Notes: generated from the letters alone by a model not told the origin. Positions 52,252 to 61,071 are shown, counted from the stretch's first letter. The stretch: DNA of 64,000 nucleotides from Mangrovicoccus algicola (GCF_014903745.1 NZ_JACVXA010000003.1:1-64000), one strand, 5' to 3'. Program-made: numbers and translations.

Positions 52252-52271
52252 GATGTTCCGCAGGCAGCCGC

Positions 52272-53015
52272 TCAGCTGAAGAGCATGCCGCCGTTGATGT
52301 CGATATTCGTGCCCGTGATGAAGGCGGAGTCGTCGCTGACCAGGAACAGCACCGCATTGGCGATGTCCTCGGGCAGGCCCTGGCGCCGGACCGGGGTGGC
52401 GGCCTCCACGTTGCGGCGCACCTCGTCGCGGGTGAAGACATTGTGGAAATCGGTGTCGATCATGCCCGGGCACAGCGCGTTGACCCGGATATTCGGCCCC
52501 AGTTCCTTGGCCAGCCCCCGCGTCAGCGTCATCACCGCCCCCTTCGAGGCGGCATAGGCCGCAGCCCCCGGACCGCCGCCATCGCGCCCCGCCTGGCTGG
52601 CAAGGTTCACGATCGTGCCGTAATCCATGAATTTCAGGCTTTCATGGATCATCAGGAAGGTGCTGGTCAGGTTCAGGTCCATGACCTTGTTCCAGTGTTC
52701 CAGCGTCATCTCGGCGATCGGCACCCGCGCGATCAGCCCCCCGGAATTGTTCACCAGGATATTCAGCCCGCCGAAGGTCTCCACCGTCCTGGCCACCAGC
52801 GCGATGACCTGTTCGGGGTCGTTGAGGTCGCCCTGCATGGCAAAGGCCTGCCCCCCCGCGGCGCGGATCTTTTCCACAACCGCATCCGCCCCGGCGGAGG
52901 AGGAGAAATAGTTGACGGCCACATTCGCGCCCTCGGCGGCCAGCTTCAATGCGCAGGCCGCGCCGATATCGCGCCCGCCACCGGTGACGATGGCGGTCTG
53001 TCCCTTGAGTTTCAT
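52272..53015 (-). CDS. SDR-type DEH reductase candidate
   Basis: A 247-aa classical SDR. The cofactor loop is TGGGRDIG (11-18), an unusual GGGRDIG form, then NNSG, catalytic Ser in NLASQAG and YAASK. Sphingomonas A1-R-type enzymes that reduce the alginate monomer DEH (4-deoxy-L-erythro-5-hexoseulose uronate) to KDG are SDRs of this size, and this gene sits between PL15 and PL7 lyase genes and upstream of kdgK. KduD-like activity is the alternative. NADPH or NADH preference cannot be told safely. Confidence 0.8.
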   Translation of the reverse strand: MKLKGQTAIVTGGGRDIGAACALKLAAEGANVAVNYFSSSAGADAVVEKIRAAGGQAFAMQGDLNDPEQVIALVARTVETFGGLNILVNNSGGLIARVPIAEMTLEHWNKVMDLNLTSTFLMIHESLKFMDYGTIVNLASQAGRDGGGPGAAAYAASKGAVMTLTRGLAKELGPNIRVNALCPGMIDTDFHNVFTRDEVRRNVEAATPVRRQGLPEDIANAVLFLVSDDSAFITGTNIDINGGMLFS

Positions 53016-53057
53016 GATCTGTCCTTCTCGTCTTGCCCGGTCCCGGGCCGCGGTCGC

Positions 53058-55376
53058 TCAGGTATTGGCCAGCTTCTTCATCACGACCTTGAAGCTGTTC
53101 TCGTCGGCATCGGTGAAATACAGGTCCGCGTCATAGCCCTGATCGTCCATGAAGTTGAAAATCCGCTGCGGCTCCTCCAGCCTGTAGGGCACCAGCAGCG
53201 TGGCGATGCGGTGGCGCGTGGCGGCCGGGTAGCGCGCGGTCAGGCAGGTGCTGACCGGCAGGCCCTCGTATTCCGCCGGATCGACATCGGGGAACCCGGT
53301 CTCCTGGCTCAGCTCGGGCTTGCCGCCCTCGGACCACACGACCTGCCCGTAGAACCCCGCGCGCTCTCCCTTGTAGCGGAATGAATTGGTGCCCAGCTCG
53401 TAGCGGCCATTGGCATGCAGCAGCCAGTCCAGGCTAACCGGCTCGGAGGCATCCACCTTGTCGACGATCACGAAATAGCTGCCGCGCACGAAATAGACCT
53501 CGCGTTCGGCGCGCGTCACCTCGGGAGAGAGGCTCTGATAGGCGGCGGTCGCATCGCCATGGATGAAGATGTGGTCCTCGCGCTGCTCGGCGGCCAGGAT
53601 CCGGCCCGAGGCGGCCATCGCCCGCGCCTTGTCCTTCTCGGCATACTGGCCCTTGCCGTTGATCAGGATCGCATTCTTGGACCGGGTCTGGCGCCGCCAC
53701 AGCCGGTGCATGGTGGAATTGAAGGCGACATAGTACCCGGACTGGATCGCCAGGTCCTCGCCGAAGGCCGCCATGCAGAAGGCATTCTGGTCGCCATGGC
53801 TGTGGCTGATCGACCCGAAGGGCGAGGATTTGAACACGAATTGCACATGCTTGTCGGGATCGGCCATCTCGTGCTGGACCCCGACCCAGCCGATGCCGCG
53901 GAAATGGCGCAGCCCGCTTTCCGGCGCGGTCGCCTCCACCACCGGGAAGTCGGTGCGGAAGGTCAGCTCGTCGAAATTCGTGTCCCACCAGCCCCAATTG
54001 TAGAACGCGCCTTCCGTGCCCGGGTTCAGGCGCAGGTTCTCGTCGCAATACCACTGGTAAGCGCCCTTGCCCGTAACGCCCGCGAACTGGCGCATGTTCA
54101 GCCCGGTCTTGATGCAGGGCAGGTCGCCCTGGGTGCTGTCATCGCCGAAACTGGCCCGGCGCGTGTTGGGCGCCTTGCAATACAGCGGGAAATCCCCGGT
54201 ATTCTGGAAGAAGGGCCGCGCATACAGGTCGAGCCCGGCGAAGGATTTCAGCCGGTTGGCCGCCTCGATCAGATAGGCGATGCCCATCATCCAGTAATTG
54301 GTGCCCTCCGCCCAGCCGCCATCGGCATCGCCCCAGGGCGAATAGACGGTGAACAGGAACTCGATGCAGTAATCCAGCCAGGCGCGCGCCTCGCCGTCCT
54401 CATCCTCGTCGAGAAGCGCGATGCAGGCCGGAACCAGCGTCAGCGAGACCGACCGGACCGCGTGGCTGTCATAGGGAAACAGATGGATCTTGGCGTTGAC
54501 GATGGCATGTTCGGCAATGTCGCGGGTCCGCGCCAGCAGCGCGTCGCGCACGGTCGCGCGCTCCTGCGCGTCCAGATCGTCATGCAGCCAGTCATAGCCC
54601 CAGGCGAGGGCGTTGTTCACCCGGTAGGCCCATTCGTCCGTATAGGCGCGCGAGGTGACGCCCATCGGATCCCAGGAGGCGATTTCCAGCAGCCATTCCT
54701 TCGCCCGCGCCGTCATCGCGGCATCGCCCGTCACCTTGCCGCCGATGGCCAGGTGCCGCACGGCATACATGCATTCCTGCAGCTCGATATAGGTCTTGCG
54801 CCAGACCGGCGCGACGCGCTTGTGACCGGGATAGCCCGCGGGTTCGCGCATGATCTCGCGATCCATCCAGGGCAGGACGGATTTGTCGTAGAAGGTCTGC
54901 CATGTGCAATGCGCCGGGTCGGCGGCAATGGCGGCACGGAATTCCGGCAGCCGCGCGGCCCCCATCCACAGCCGGGGATGGGCCATGTCCGCGGAGGCGT
55001 AGCGCGCCGCGCGCGCGGGCAGCGGCGTCTCGGGCAGACCCGCGGCGATGGCGAAGCTGCGCACGGAACTCCAGGCGCTGGCGGGGCGGCCGGCATCGTC
55101 GCAGACCGCGTAGCTCCAGTAATGGACCCCCTCGGGCAGAACGGTGTCGGGGGTGAAGAAATTCAGGTCGATCGGGCCGAAGAGCCGGGTCCCCTCGGAG
55201 GGGAAATCGGGATCCTGCGACAGGCGCAGCACATAGCGCGCCGTGTCCTCGATGACGGGCAGCCAGGTGAAACGCGGCGGGTTCTCGCGGATCTCCGAAC
55301 TGTCATCCGGGGCGTAGCTGATCGTCAGGCGGCCCGCGCGCGGTTCGTCGAGATCGGGGGTGATGGTGCCGAGCAT
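53058..55376 (-). CDS. PL15-type exolytic oligoalginate lyase
   Basis: A 772-aa cytoplasmic lyase with no signal peptide. An N-terminal DUF4962-like part with a small beta domain (about 1-115) is followed by an alpha/alpha barrel and a C-terminal heparinase II/III-type beta sheet domain. Candidate catalytic residues are H305 in YDSHAVRS, Y361 in EGTNYW, and the His of SHSHGDQNAF (524-533). Length and these positions agree with Atu3025 of Agrobacterium (PL15). It releases unsaturated monomers from oligoalginate imported by AlgSM1M2Q. It lies 77 bp after algQ, with a hairpin between. Confidence 0.88.
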   Translation of the reverse strand: MLGTITPDLDEPRAGRLTISYAPDDSSEIRENPPRFTWLPVIEDTARYVLRLSQDPDFPSEGTRLFGPIDLNFFTPDTVLPEGVHYWSYAVCDDAGRPASAWSSVRSFAIAAGLPETPLPARAARYASADMAHPRLWMGAARLPEFRAAIAADPAHCTWQTFYDKSVLPWMDREIMREPAGYPGHKRVAPVWRKTYIELQECMYAVRHLAIGGKVTGDAAMTARAKEWLLEIASWDPMGVTSRAYTDEWAYRVNNALAWGYDWLHDDLDAQERATVRDALLARTRDIAEHAIVNAKIHLFPYDSHAVRSVSLTLVPACIALLDEDEDGEARAWLDYCIEFLFTVYSPWGDADGGWAEGTNYWMMGIAYLIEAANRLKSFAGLDLYARPFFQNTGDFPLYCKAPNTRRASFGDDSTQGDLPCIKTGLNMRQFAGVTGKGAYQWYCDENLRLNPGTEGAFYNWGWWDTNFDELTFRTDFPVVEATAPESGLRHFRGIGWVGVQHEMADPDKHVQFVFKSSPFGSISHSHGDQNAFCMAAFGEDLAIQSGYYVAFNSTMHRLWRRQTRSKNAILINGKGQYAEKDKARAMAASGRILAAEQREDHIFIHGDATAAYQSLSPEVTRAEREVYFVRGSYFVIVDKVDASEPVSLDWLLHANGRYELGTNSFRYKGERAGFYGQVVWSEGGKPELSQETGFPDVDPAEYEGLPVSTCLTARYPAATRHRIATLLVPYRLEEPQRIFNFMDDQGYDADLYFTDADENSFKVVMKKLANT

Positions 55377-55411
55377 GGGGCGTCTTTCCGGTTCGTGTCT
55401 TTGGGAAGGCA

Positions 55412-55440
55412 GGCACGGCGGGGGAAGAGTCCGCCGTGCC
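55412..55440. repeat. Intercistronic hairpin after algQ
   Basis: GGCACGGCGG (55412-55421) and CCGCCGTGCC (55431-55440) form a 10-bp stem with a 9-base loop between algQ and the PL15 gene. No T tract. It is the same design as after the other binding-protein genes. Confidence 0.5.
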
Positions 55441-55453
55441 CTTGGGGAACTGC

Positions 55454-57016
55454 TCAGTTGTACTGGCGCTGATAGGCGCTGTTCATCGCCTCCAGCACCT
55501 GCGGCAGCCCCATCCGGTCGAGGGTGGAGACATAGCTGTCCCAGTCGGCGGTCACATCGCCCGAACCGAGGATCCAGGCCTGCTGGCGTTCCAGCATGTA
55601 GGTCTGGATCGACGGCCAGAAGCGGTCATAGACCTCCTGCTCGTCCTTGTTCAGCGCGACGCCGAGGAACTGGTCGACCAGCAGATCCTCCGTGTCATAG
55701 AGCTTGATCCCCTCGCGCGCGCCCTCGGAGGTCCACTGCCATTCATAGCGGTAGTCCATCCAGTAGCCGCGGTAGATCTGCGCGCCTTCCAGGTACATCT
55801 GGCTGTTAACCGGCGTGCTGCTGGAAAGCACCTCGTCGGTGAAGACGGGCTCGCCGTCGACCATGTTCCAGGTCTTGCCCTCGACCCCGAAATTCGACAG
55901 GTTCCGGCCCTCTTCGGTGAACCAGTAGTCGAAATAGCGGATCGTCTCCTCCGGGTGCTCGTTGGAGAAGGAGATCGCCCAGCCATCCGGCTTGATCGGG
56001 ATGCGGCGATGTTCCTCCATGCGCACCCCGCCCGCGGATTCCGGCGGCAGGAAGGGCGAGAAGTCGAAGCCCGGGATCTTGTCGGCCAGCGCCTGGTTGT
56101 AGCCCGAGGTCGAGGCGAACCAGTCATGGGTCACCCCGCCCAGGTTCTCGCCCAGCAGGTATTCGCGCGAGGAGGAGCCGCGGGTGAAGATCTCGGGATC
56201 GATCAGGCCCTCGGCATACCATTTCGCGATATTGGCGATGCCGTCGCGATAGGCCTCCACCGCATAGGGATGCACCACCTCGCCGTCATCGACGTAGAAG
56301 TCGTGATAGGTGTCGGATCCCGACGAGCGCGCATCCCACAGGGTCAGCAGGCGCAGCACCTCTTCCCAGTCGCGGGCGAAATAGGGCACTTCGTCCTTCT
56401 GGCCGTTGCCGTTGGGATCCTGGTCGCGGAAGGCCTTGAGCACCTCGTAGAGCTCGTCGACATTGTCCGGCGTCTCCAGCCCCAGCTTGTCCAGCCAGTC
56501 GCGGCGGATGTACCAGGCGCGGCCGTATTTGCCGTCGGGCAGGTAGGGGATGTAGTACATCTTGCCGTCATGGGCCGAGATCGCTTGCCGCAGCTCCGGG
56601 CGCTCGTCGAAGAAGGCCTTGATATGCGGCGCGTGTTCCTCGATCAGATCGTCCAGCGGCTGGAAGGCGCCTTCGGGGCCGTACTGGTTCACCGGCTGCT
56701 GGATGCGGTTGCCGCCGACGATATCGGGCAGCTTGCCCTGCGCCAGGAGCAGGTTCATCGCCTCGTTATTGTCCTTGGTGTTCTTCCCGGCCGTGGCGTC
56801 GATCAGCCAGATGCCGGTCTTCTCGCGGGCGACTTCCTCCACCGGGTAGATCTTGCTGGTATCGCCGCCGACCCCGTAGCCCTGGGCGCGCGGCCAGTGC
56901 ATGTGGATGGTCAGTTCCAGCGGCTCGTCGACGATCGGAAATCCGTCATCGGCCAGTGTCGGCGATGTCAGGGCCGTGCAGGCGAGCGCCGCGGCAAGGC
57001 TGGTCCGGATACGCAT
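55454..57016 (-). CDS. algQ: Alginate-binding periplasmic protein, AlgQ1/AlgQ2 type
   Basis: A 520-aa periplasmic protein with a Sec signal (about 1-22, ending PTLA). The text follows AlgQ2 of Sphingomonas sp. A1 almost end to end: LTIHMHWPR, GQLPDIVGGNRIQQ, YIPYLPDGKYGRAWYIRRDW, LGGVTHDWFAS and NFGVEGKTWNMV. The calcium loop DPNGNGQKDE (200-209) is kept. It hands oligo- or polyalginate to AlgM1M2S. The ATG at 57016 is chosen to give a normal signal. It is gene four of the operon, 29 bp after algM2. Confidence 0.93.
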   Translation of the reverse strand: MRIRTSLAAALACTALTSPTLADDGFPIVDEPLELTIHMHWPRAQGYGVGGDTSKIYPVEEVAREKTGIWLIDATAGKNTKDNNEAMNLLLAQGKLPDIVGGNRIQQPVNQYGPEGAFQPLDDLIEEHAPHIKAFFDERPELRQAISAHDGKMYYIPYLPDGKYGRAWYIRRDWLDKLGLETPDNVDELYEVLKAFRDQDPNGNGQKDEVPYFARDWEEVLRLLTLWDARSSGSDTYHDFYVDDGEVVHPYAVEAYRDGIANIAKWYAEGLIDPEIFTRGSSSREYLLGENLGGVTHDWFASTSGYNQALADKIPGFDFSPFLPPESAGGVRMEEHRRIPIKPDGWAISFSNEHPEETIRYFDYWFTEEGRNLSNFGVEGKTWNMVDGEPVFTDEVLSSSTPVNSQMYLEGAQIYRGYWMDYRYEWQWTSEGAREGIKLYDTEDLLVDQFLGVALNKDEQEVYDRFWPSIQTYMLERQQAWILGSGDVTADWDSYVSTLDRMGLPQVLEAMNSAYQRQYN

Positions 57017-57045
57017 GTGTTTTCCTCCCGGTATGCGTGCGTGGA

Positions 57046-57927
57046 TCATTCCTTCACCCCTCCCATGAGGATTCCCTTGGTGAAGTATTTCATCATGAAC
57101 GGGTAGATCAGCAGGATCGGGATGATCGAGCAGACGATGATCGCCGCGCTGACCGTCTCGAAGCTGTAGGCCGAGGTCATCAGCGAGGAGGCGAATTCCT
57201 CGTTATCCGTCAGATCGGCGATGGTCTGGCGCAGATAGACCTGCAGCGGGACCTTCTCGGTATCCTGAAGCAGCACCATCGCCCAGAAGAAGCCGTTCCA
57301 GCGCGACACGATGCAGAACAGCGCGACAGTCGCGATGGCGGGTTTCGACAGCGGCACGAAGACCTTCCACAGCACCTGGAACTCGTTGGCCCCGTCCATC
57401 CGCGCGGCCTCCTCGAAGCTTTTCGGGATCGCCTCGAAGAAGTTGCGCAGCAGGATGATGTTGAAGCCGTTGACCGCGAAGCCGATGATGATGCCGAAAT
57501 AGCTGTCCAGCAGCCCCAGGTCCCGCATGTTCAGGAAGAACGGGATCAGCCCGGCATTGAACCACATGGTGAAGGCCACCATCAGGTTCCAGAACCGCCG
57601 CCCGTACAGCTGCGGCTTGGACAGCGCATAGGCGCCGGGGATGATGAAGATCAGCGAGGTGATCGTGCCGAAGATCGTGTAGATGAACGTGTTCTTGTAG
57701 CTGATCCAGAACATCGGTTCGCTCAGCACGCGCTTGTAGGCCTCGATGGTGAAGCCCACCGGGGTCAGGATGACATTCCCGGCCCGTGCCTCGAAGCCGG
57801 AGCTGAAGGACAGCGACGTGATGTAGATGAACGGATACAGCGTCGAGAGCGTGAACAGCCCGATCAGCACCATGTTGACGATGACGAACAGACGGTCGCC
57901 GCGGGAATAGAGATGAAGCTTGTTCAT
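57046..57927 (-). CDS. algM2: Alginate ABC transporter permease AlgM2
   Basis: A 293-aa inner-membrane permease with six helices, of the LplC/AlgM2 branch of carbohydrate permeases. The EAA loop is EAARMDGANEFQVLWKVFVP, and the C-terminus PFMMKYFTKGILMGGVKE is family-typical. It forms the heterodimeric pore with AlgM1. It lies 7 bp downstream of algM1. GC content and codon use match the neighbours except for a few AT-richer membrane stretches. Confidence 0.92.
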   Translation of the reverse strand: MNKLHLYSRGDRLFVIVNMVLIGLFTLSTLYPFIYITSLSFSSGFEARAGNVILTPVGFTIEAYKRVLSEPMFWISYKNTFIYTIFGTITSLIFIIPGAYALSKPQLYGRRFWNLMVAFTMWFNAGLIPFFLNMRDLGLLDSYFGIIIGFAVNGFNIILLRNFFEAIPKSFEEAARMDGANEFQVLWKVFVPLSKPAIATVALFCIVSRWNGFFWAMVLLQDTEKVPLQVYLRQTIADLTDNEEFASSLMTSAYSFETVSAAIIVCSIIPILLIYPFMMKYFTKGILMGGVKE

Positions 57928-57934
57928 GGCGCGG

Positions 57935-58930
57935 TCACCAGAGCGAGGTGCGCGAGAAGCGCTTGGACAGGGTGTTGGCGGAGATCACGAGCACGAAGGC
58001 CATCACCGCGTTGAACAGGCCGGCCGCGGCGGCAAGGTCGTACTGACCGCCCTGGATGCCCTGCCGGTAGATGAAGGTGTTGACCACGTCGCCCGTCGCA
58101 TAGGTCGCCGGCTGGTACAGCAGGATGATCATCTCGAAGCTGATCTCGAGAATGTTGCCGATGCGGATGATCAGCATGATGATGATCGTCGGCAGGATGC
58201 TGGGAATGGTGATCTTCCAGATCATCTGCCAGCGGCTGGCCCCGTCGACCACCGCGCTTTCGTAGAGCGTCGGCGAAATCCCCGCGATGGCGGCCAGATA
58301 GACGATCGACTGGAACCCCGCCTCCTGCCAGATGCCGGTGCCGATGAAGATCGGGCGGAACCATTCGGGCTTGGTCAGGAAGTAGATCGGATCGACCCCG
58401 AACCATCCCAGGAAGGTGTTCACGATCCCCGCCGAGGGCGAGAAGGCCGTGATGACGATCCCCGCGATGATCACCGAGCTGATGAAATGCGGCAGATAGA
58501 CGATGGTCTGGGCGGTCTTGCGGTACCAGGGGCTGAGGATCTCGTTGAACATCACCGCCAGCAGGATCGGCACCGGGAACCCGAAGAGCAGCCCGTAGGC
58601 GCTCATGATCACCGTGTTCTTCAGCGCCCGCAGGAACTGGTCGTTGTTGAACAGGGTCTGGAAATGCTCCAGCCCGATCCAGGGGCTGCCGGAAATGCCC
58701 CGGAAGATGGAGTAGTCCTTGAAGGCGATCTGCAGCCCGTACATCGGCTTGTAGAGGAAGACGAGCAGCCAGATCACCGTCGGGATCAGCATGACGTAAA
58801 GCTGCCATTCGCGTTTGAGGTGGTCGCCCACCCGCGCGACCCGGCTGGGGGCGCGCTCGCGCTGCGCCTCGCGGGCCTCGATCACCAGTTCCTCGGTGCG
58901 ATTGCCCTGTATCTCGGGGACATGGGTCAT
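57935..58930 (-). CDS. algM1: Alginate ABC transporter permease AlgM1
   Basis: A 331-aa permease of the LplB/AlgM1 branch. A charged 40-residue cytoplasmic tail precedes the first helix (WQLYVMLIPTVIWLLVFLY). Family patterns are KPMYGLQIAFKDYSIFRGI and GSPWIGLEHF, and the EAA loop is YESAVVDGASRWQMIWKITI. It overlaps the algS stop region by 4 bp (ATGA). It pairs with AlgM2 for alginate import. Confidence 0.92.
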   Translation of the reverse strand: MTHVPEIQGNRTEELVIEAREAQRERAPSRVARVGDHLKREWQLYVMLIPTVIWLLVFLYKPMYGLQIAFKDYSIFRGISGSPWIGLEHFQTLFNNDQFLRALKNTVIMSAYGLLFGFPVPILLAVMFNEILSPWYRKTAQTIVYLPHFISSVIIAGIVITAFSPSAGIVNTFLGWFGVDPIYFLTKPEWFRPIFIGTGIWQEAGFQSIVYLAAIAGISPTLYESAVVDGASRWQMIWKITIPSILPTIIIMLIIRIGNILEISFEMIILLYQPATYATGDVVNTFIYRQGIQGGQYDLAAAAGLFNAVMAFVLVISANTLSKRFSRTSLW

Positions 58931-60057
58931 TGCGCGGCCGCCTCCGCGCCGAAGCTCAGCGCCTCGCCTGCCCGCTGGCCCGGCAGCGCGCGGCCGCTGC
59001 GGGCATCGAAGAGGCGCAGCAGGTCGGGACGCACGGCAAAGCTGACCCGGCTGCCGACCTTCAGCGGCTGGCCGATCGTCTCGGCGCGGATGACGAAGGG
59101 ATCGTCGCCCAGCATGCAGTGGATCAGCGCCTCGGAGCCCAGGGTCTCCACCAGGTCGACATCGACCTGCATGGTGCCCGGTTCCGGCGCGGTGCGCAGC
59201 TCGGCATATTCGGGACGGATGCCGATCACGATCTCCTGCCCCGGGCGCAGCGCCTCCAGAGCCGGAAGCGGCAGGCTCTGGCCCTTGAATTCCGCGATCG
59301 GCCCGCCCTCGCCCGCCACGACGGTGGCGCGCTGCATGTTCATCGGCGGCGAGCCGAGAAAGCCCGCGACGAAGGTGTTGACCGGGTTCAGGAACAGCTC
59401 CATCGGGGTGCCGACCTGCTCGATCCGGCCGTCATGCATCACCACGATCCGGTCGGCGAGGGTCATCGCCTCCACCTGGTCATGGGTGACGTAGATCGAG
59501 GTCGCGCCCAGCCGGTTGTGCAGGCGCTTGATCTCGGCGCGCATCTGCGTGCGCAGCTTGGCATCGAGGTTCGACAGCGGTTCGTCGAAGAGGAAGACCT
59601 TGGGCCTGCGCACGATGGCGCGCCCCATGGCGACGCGCTGGCGCTGGCCGCCGGAGAGGTCGGCCGGACGGCGCTCCAGGTAGTCGGTCAGCCCCAGGAT
59701 GCCGCCGACCTCGTCGACGGAACTCTTGATGAGCTCCTTCTTCTCCTTGCGGATCCGCAGGCCGAAGGCGATGTTCTCCGCCACGTTCAGATGCGGGTAG
59801 AGCGCGTAGTTCTGGAACACCATCGCCACGTCGCGATCCTTGGGCGCGACGCGGTTCATCTTGCGACCGTCGATGGTCAGCGTGCCGCCGGAGATTTCCT
59901 CCAGCCCCGCGATCATCCTCAGCGTCGTCGACTTGCCGCAGCCCGAAGGCCCCACAAGCACGACGAACTCGCCCTCCTGCACGTCCAGTTCGATCCCGTG
60001 GACAACTTGCACTGCACCATAAGCTTTTACGATTCCATCCAGACGGACACCGGACAT
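58927..60057 (-). CDS. algS: Alginate ABC transporter ATPase AlgS
   Basis: A 376-aa MalK/UgpC-type ATPase. Walker A is GPSGCGKST, the Q-loop VFQNYALYPHL, the signature LSGGQRQRVAMGRAI and Walker B VFLFDEPLSNLDAK. A C-terminal OB-type regulatory domain follows (from about 240). It powers AlgM1M2. The ATG at 60057 has GGGAGGA upstream; the frame from 60129 is rejected. It is the first gene of the ten-gene alginate operon. The upstream gap of 201 bp carries two ATCCTAG motifs. Confidence 0.92.
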   Translation of the reverse strand: MSGVRLDGIVKAYGAVQVVHGIELDVQEGEFVVLVGPSGCGKSTTLRMIAGLEEISGGTLTIDGRKMNRVAPKDRDVAMVFQNYALYPHLNVAENIAFGLRIRKEKKELIKSSVDEVGGILGLTDYLERRPADLSGGQRQRVAMGRAIVRRPKVFLFDEPLSNLDAKLRTQMRAEIKRLHNRLGATSIYVTHDQVEAMTLADRIVVMHDGRIEQVGTPMELFLNPVNTFVAGFLGSPPMNMQRATVVAGEGGPIAEFKGQSLPLPALEALRPGQEIVIGIRPEYAELRTAPEPGTMQVDVDLVETLGSEALIHCMLGDDPFVIRAETIGQPLKVGSRVSFAVRPDLLRLFDARSGRALPGQRAGEALSFGAEAAAQ

Positions 60058-60140
60058 CGCATTCCTCCCAAAAAGGCCGCCCGCAGTGCGGACGGCTGGT
60101 CCTCGGGGCATTGGTGGCCGGGTTTTCACCGATCGTCAAG

Positions 60141-60168
60141 ACTTGTATCCTAGTTTTTATCCTAGACG
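60141..60168. promoter_or_regulatory. Tandem ATCCTAG operators between algS and the GntR gene
   Basis: ATCCTAG occurs at 60147-60153 and again at 60159-60165, 12 bp apart. The segment ACTTGTATCCTAGTTTT (60141-60157) is repeated exactly at 60988-61004 in front of the next TRAP operon. The site lies about 90 bp from both divergent start codons. It probably binds the GntR protein encoded at 60259. I could not assign confident -35/-10 boxes. Confidence 0.7.
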
Positions 60169-60258
60169 AATACGGGTGGGCCCAATGCCGCGCCCCGCAG
60201 ACCCCGCTGGCCTTGCGGCGTCCGCTTATATATATGCAACGCACGCAATGGAGATCGC

Positions 60259-60960
60259 ATGGCCAAGACTGCTGCTCTGCCCGCCGACAAACGGGTAACC
60301 GTCGACGAGATCGCGGATTACCTCTATCGGGAGATCACGTCGCTGCGGCTGCTGCCGGGGACGCGCATTTCGGAAACGGATATCGCGATGCGATTCGGCG
60401 TCTCGCGCCAGCCCGTGCGCGACGCCTTCCGCCGCCTGGAGACGATGGACCTGATCCTGGTGCGGGCCAAGAAGGCCACCGAGGTCCGCAAGTTCTCCAT
60501 CCGCGCGATCGAGAAAAGCCGGTTCGTCCGGGCGGCGGTAGAGGCGGCCGCGCTGCGCCAGGCCGCGGCAATGTGCGATGCGGCCGGGGGATTCCAGCTG
60601 GATGCCTGCATCGCGCTTCAGCGCAAGGCCCTCGCAGAGAAGGACTTCGCGGGGTTTGCCGGGCTCGATTACGATTTTCACAAGACCATCTGCGAAATCG
60701 GCAAGGTCCCCTATGCCTTCGACGTCATCCGCAGCGAAAAGGAAAAGGTCGACCGCCTGTGCATCCTGGGCCTGTCCAAGGAGGATCGCATGCCGCAGCT
60801 GGTCGCCGACCATGAAGCCATCGCCACCGCGGTGAAGGCCGGGGATGCGGAACGTGCCGTGACTGCCGGAATGGCGCATCTCGGCCGCCTCGACGACACC
60901 ATCGCCGCGATCCTCGTCCAGAGCGCGGCCTTCTTCGAGGATCTCGACCCGCCGTCCTGA
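60259..60960 (+). CDS. GntR/FCD regulator of the alginate operon
   Basis: A 233-aa regulator. The winged helix (about 12-78) has SETDIAMRFGVSRQPVRDAF, and the FCD domain has DYDFHKTICEIG and DHEAIATAV with metal-type His residues. It is divergent from algS and lies upstream of a TRAP operon. Copies of the ATCCTAG motif flank it on both sides. Control of the alginate operon, of itself and of the TRAP operon is likely, with KDG or DEH as plausible inducer. It shares the SRQPVR recognition helix with the GntR at 44891. Confidence 0.86.
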   Translation: MAKTAALPADKRVTVDEIADYLYREITSLRLLPGTRISETDIAMRFGVSRQPVRDAFRRLETMDLILVRAKKATEVRKFSIRAIEKSRFVRAAVEAAALRQAAAMCDAAGGFQLDACIALQRKALAEKDFAGFAGLDYDFHKTICEIGKVPYAFDVIRSEKEKVDRLCILGLSKEDRMPQLVADHEAIATAVKAGDAERAVTAGMAHLGRLDDTIAAILVQSAAFFEDLDPPS

Positions 60961-60987
60961 CCCATCGGAAAAACGATCCGGAATTTC

Positions 60988-61004
60988 ACTTGTATCCTAG
61001 TTTT
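60988..61004 (+). promoter_or_regulatory. ATCCTAG operator upstream of the third TRAP operon
   Basis: ACTTGTATCCTAGTTTT is identical over 17 bases to 60141-60157. It lies 68 bp upstream of the dctP start and just after the GntR stop, in an AT-rich patch. It suggests the TRAP operon is controlled together with the alginate operon. Confidence 0.7.
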
Positions 61005-61071
61005 CATTCCTGCATGGTCCATTCCGGCGCGCGACGGGAGATGCGCGCCGACACATGCAGGGAGGAACAGC

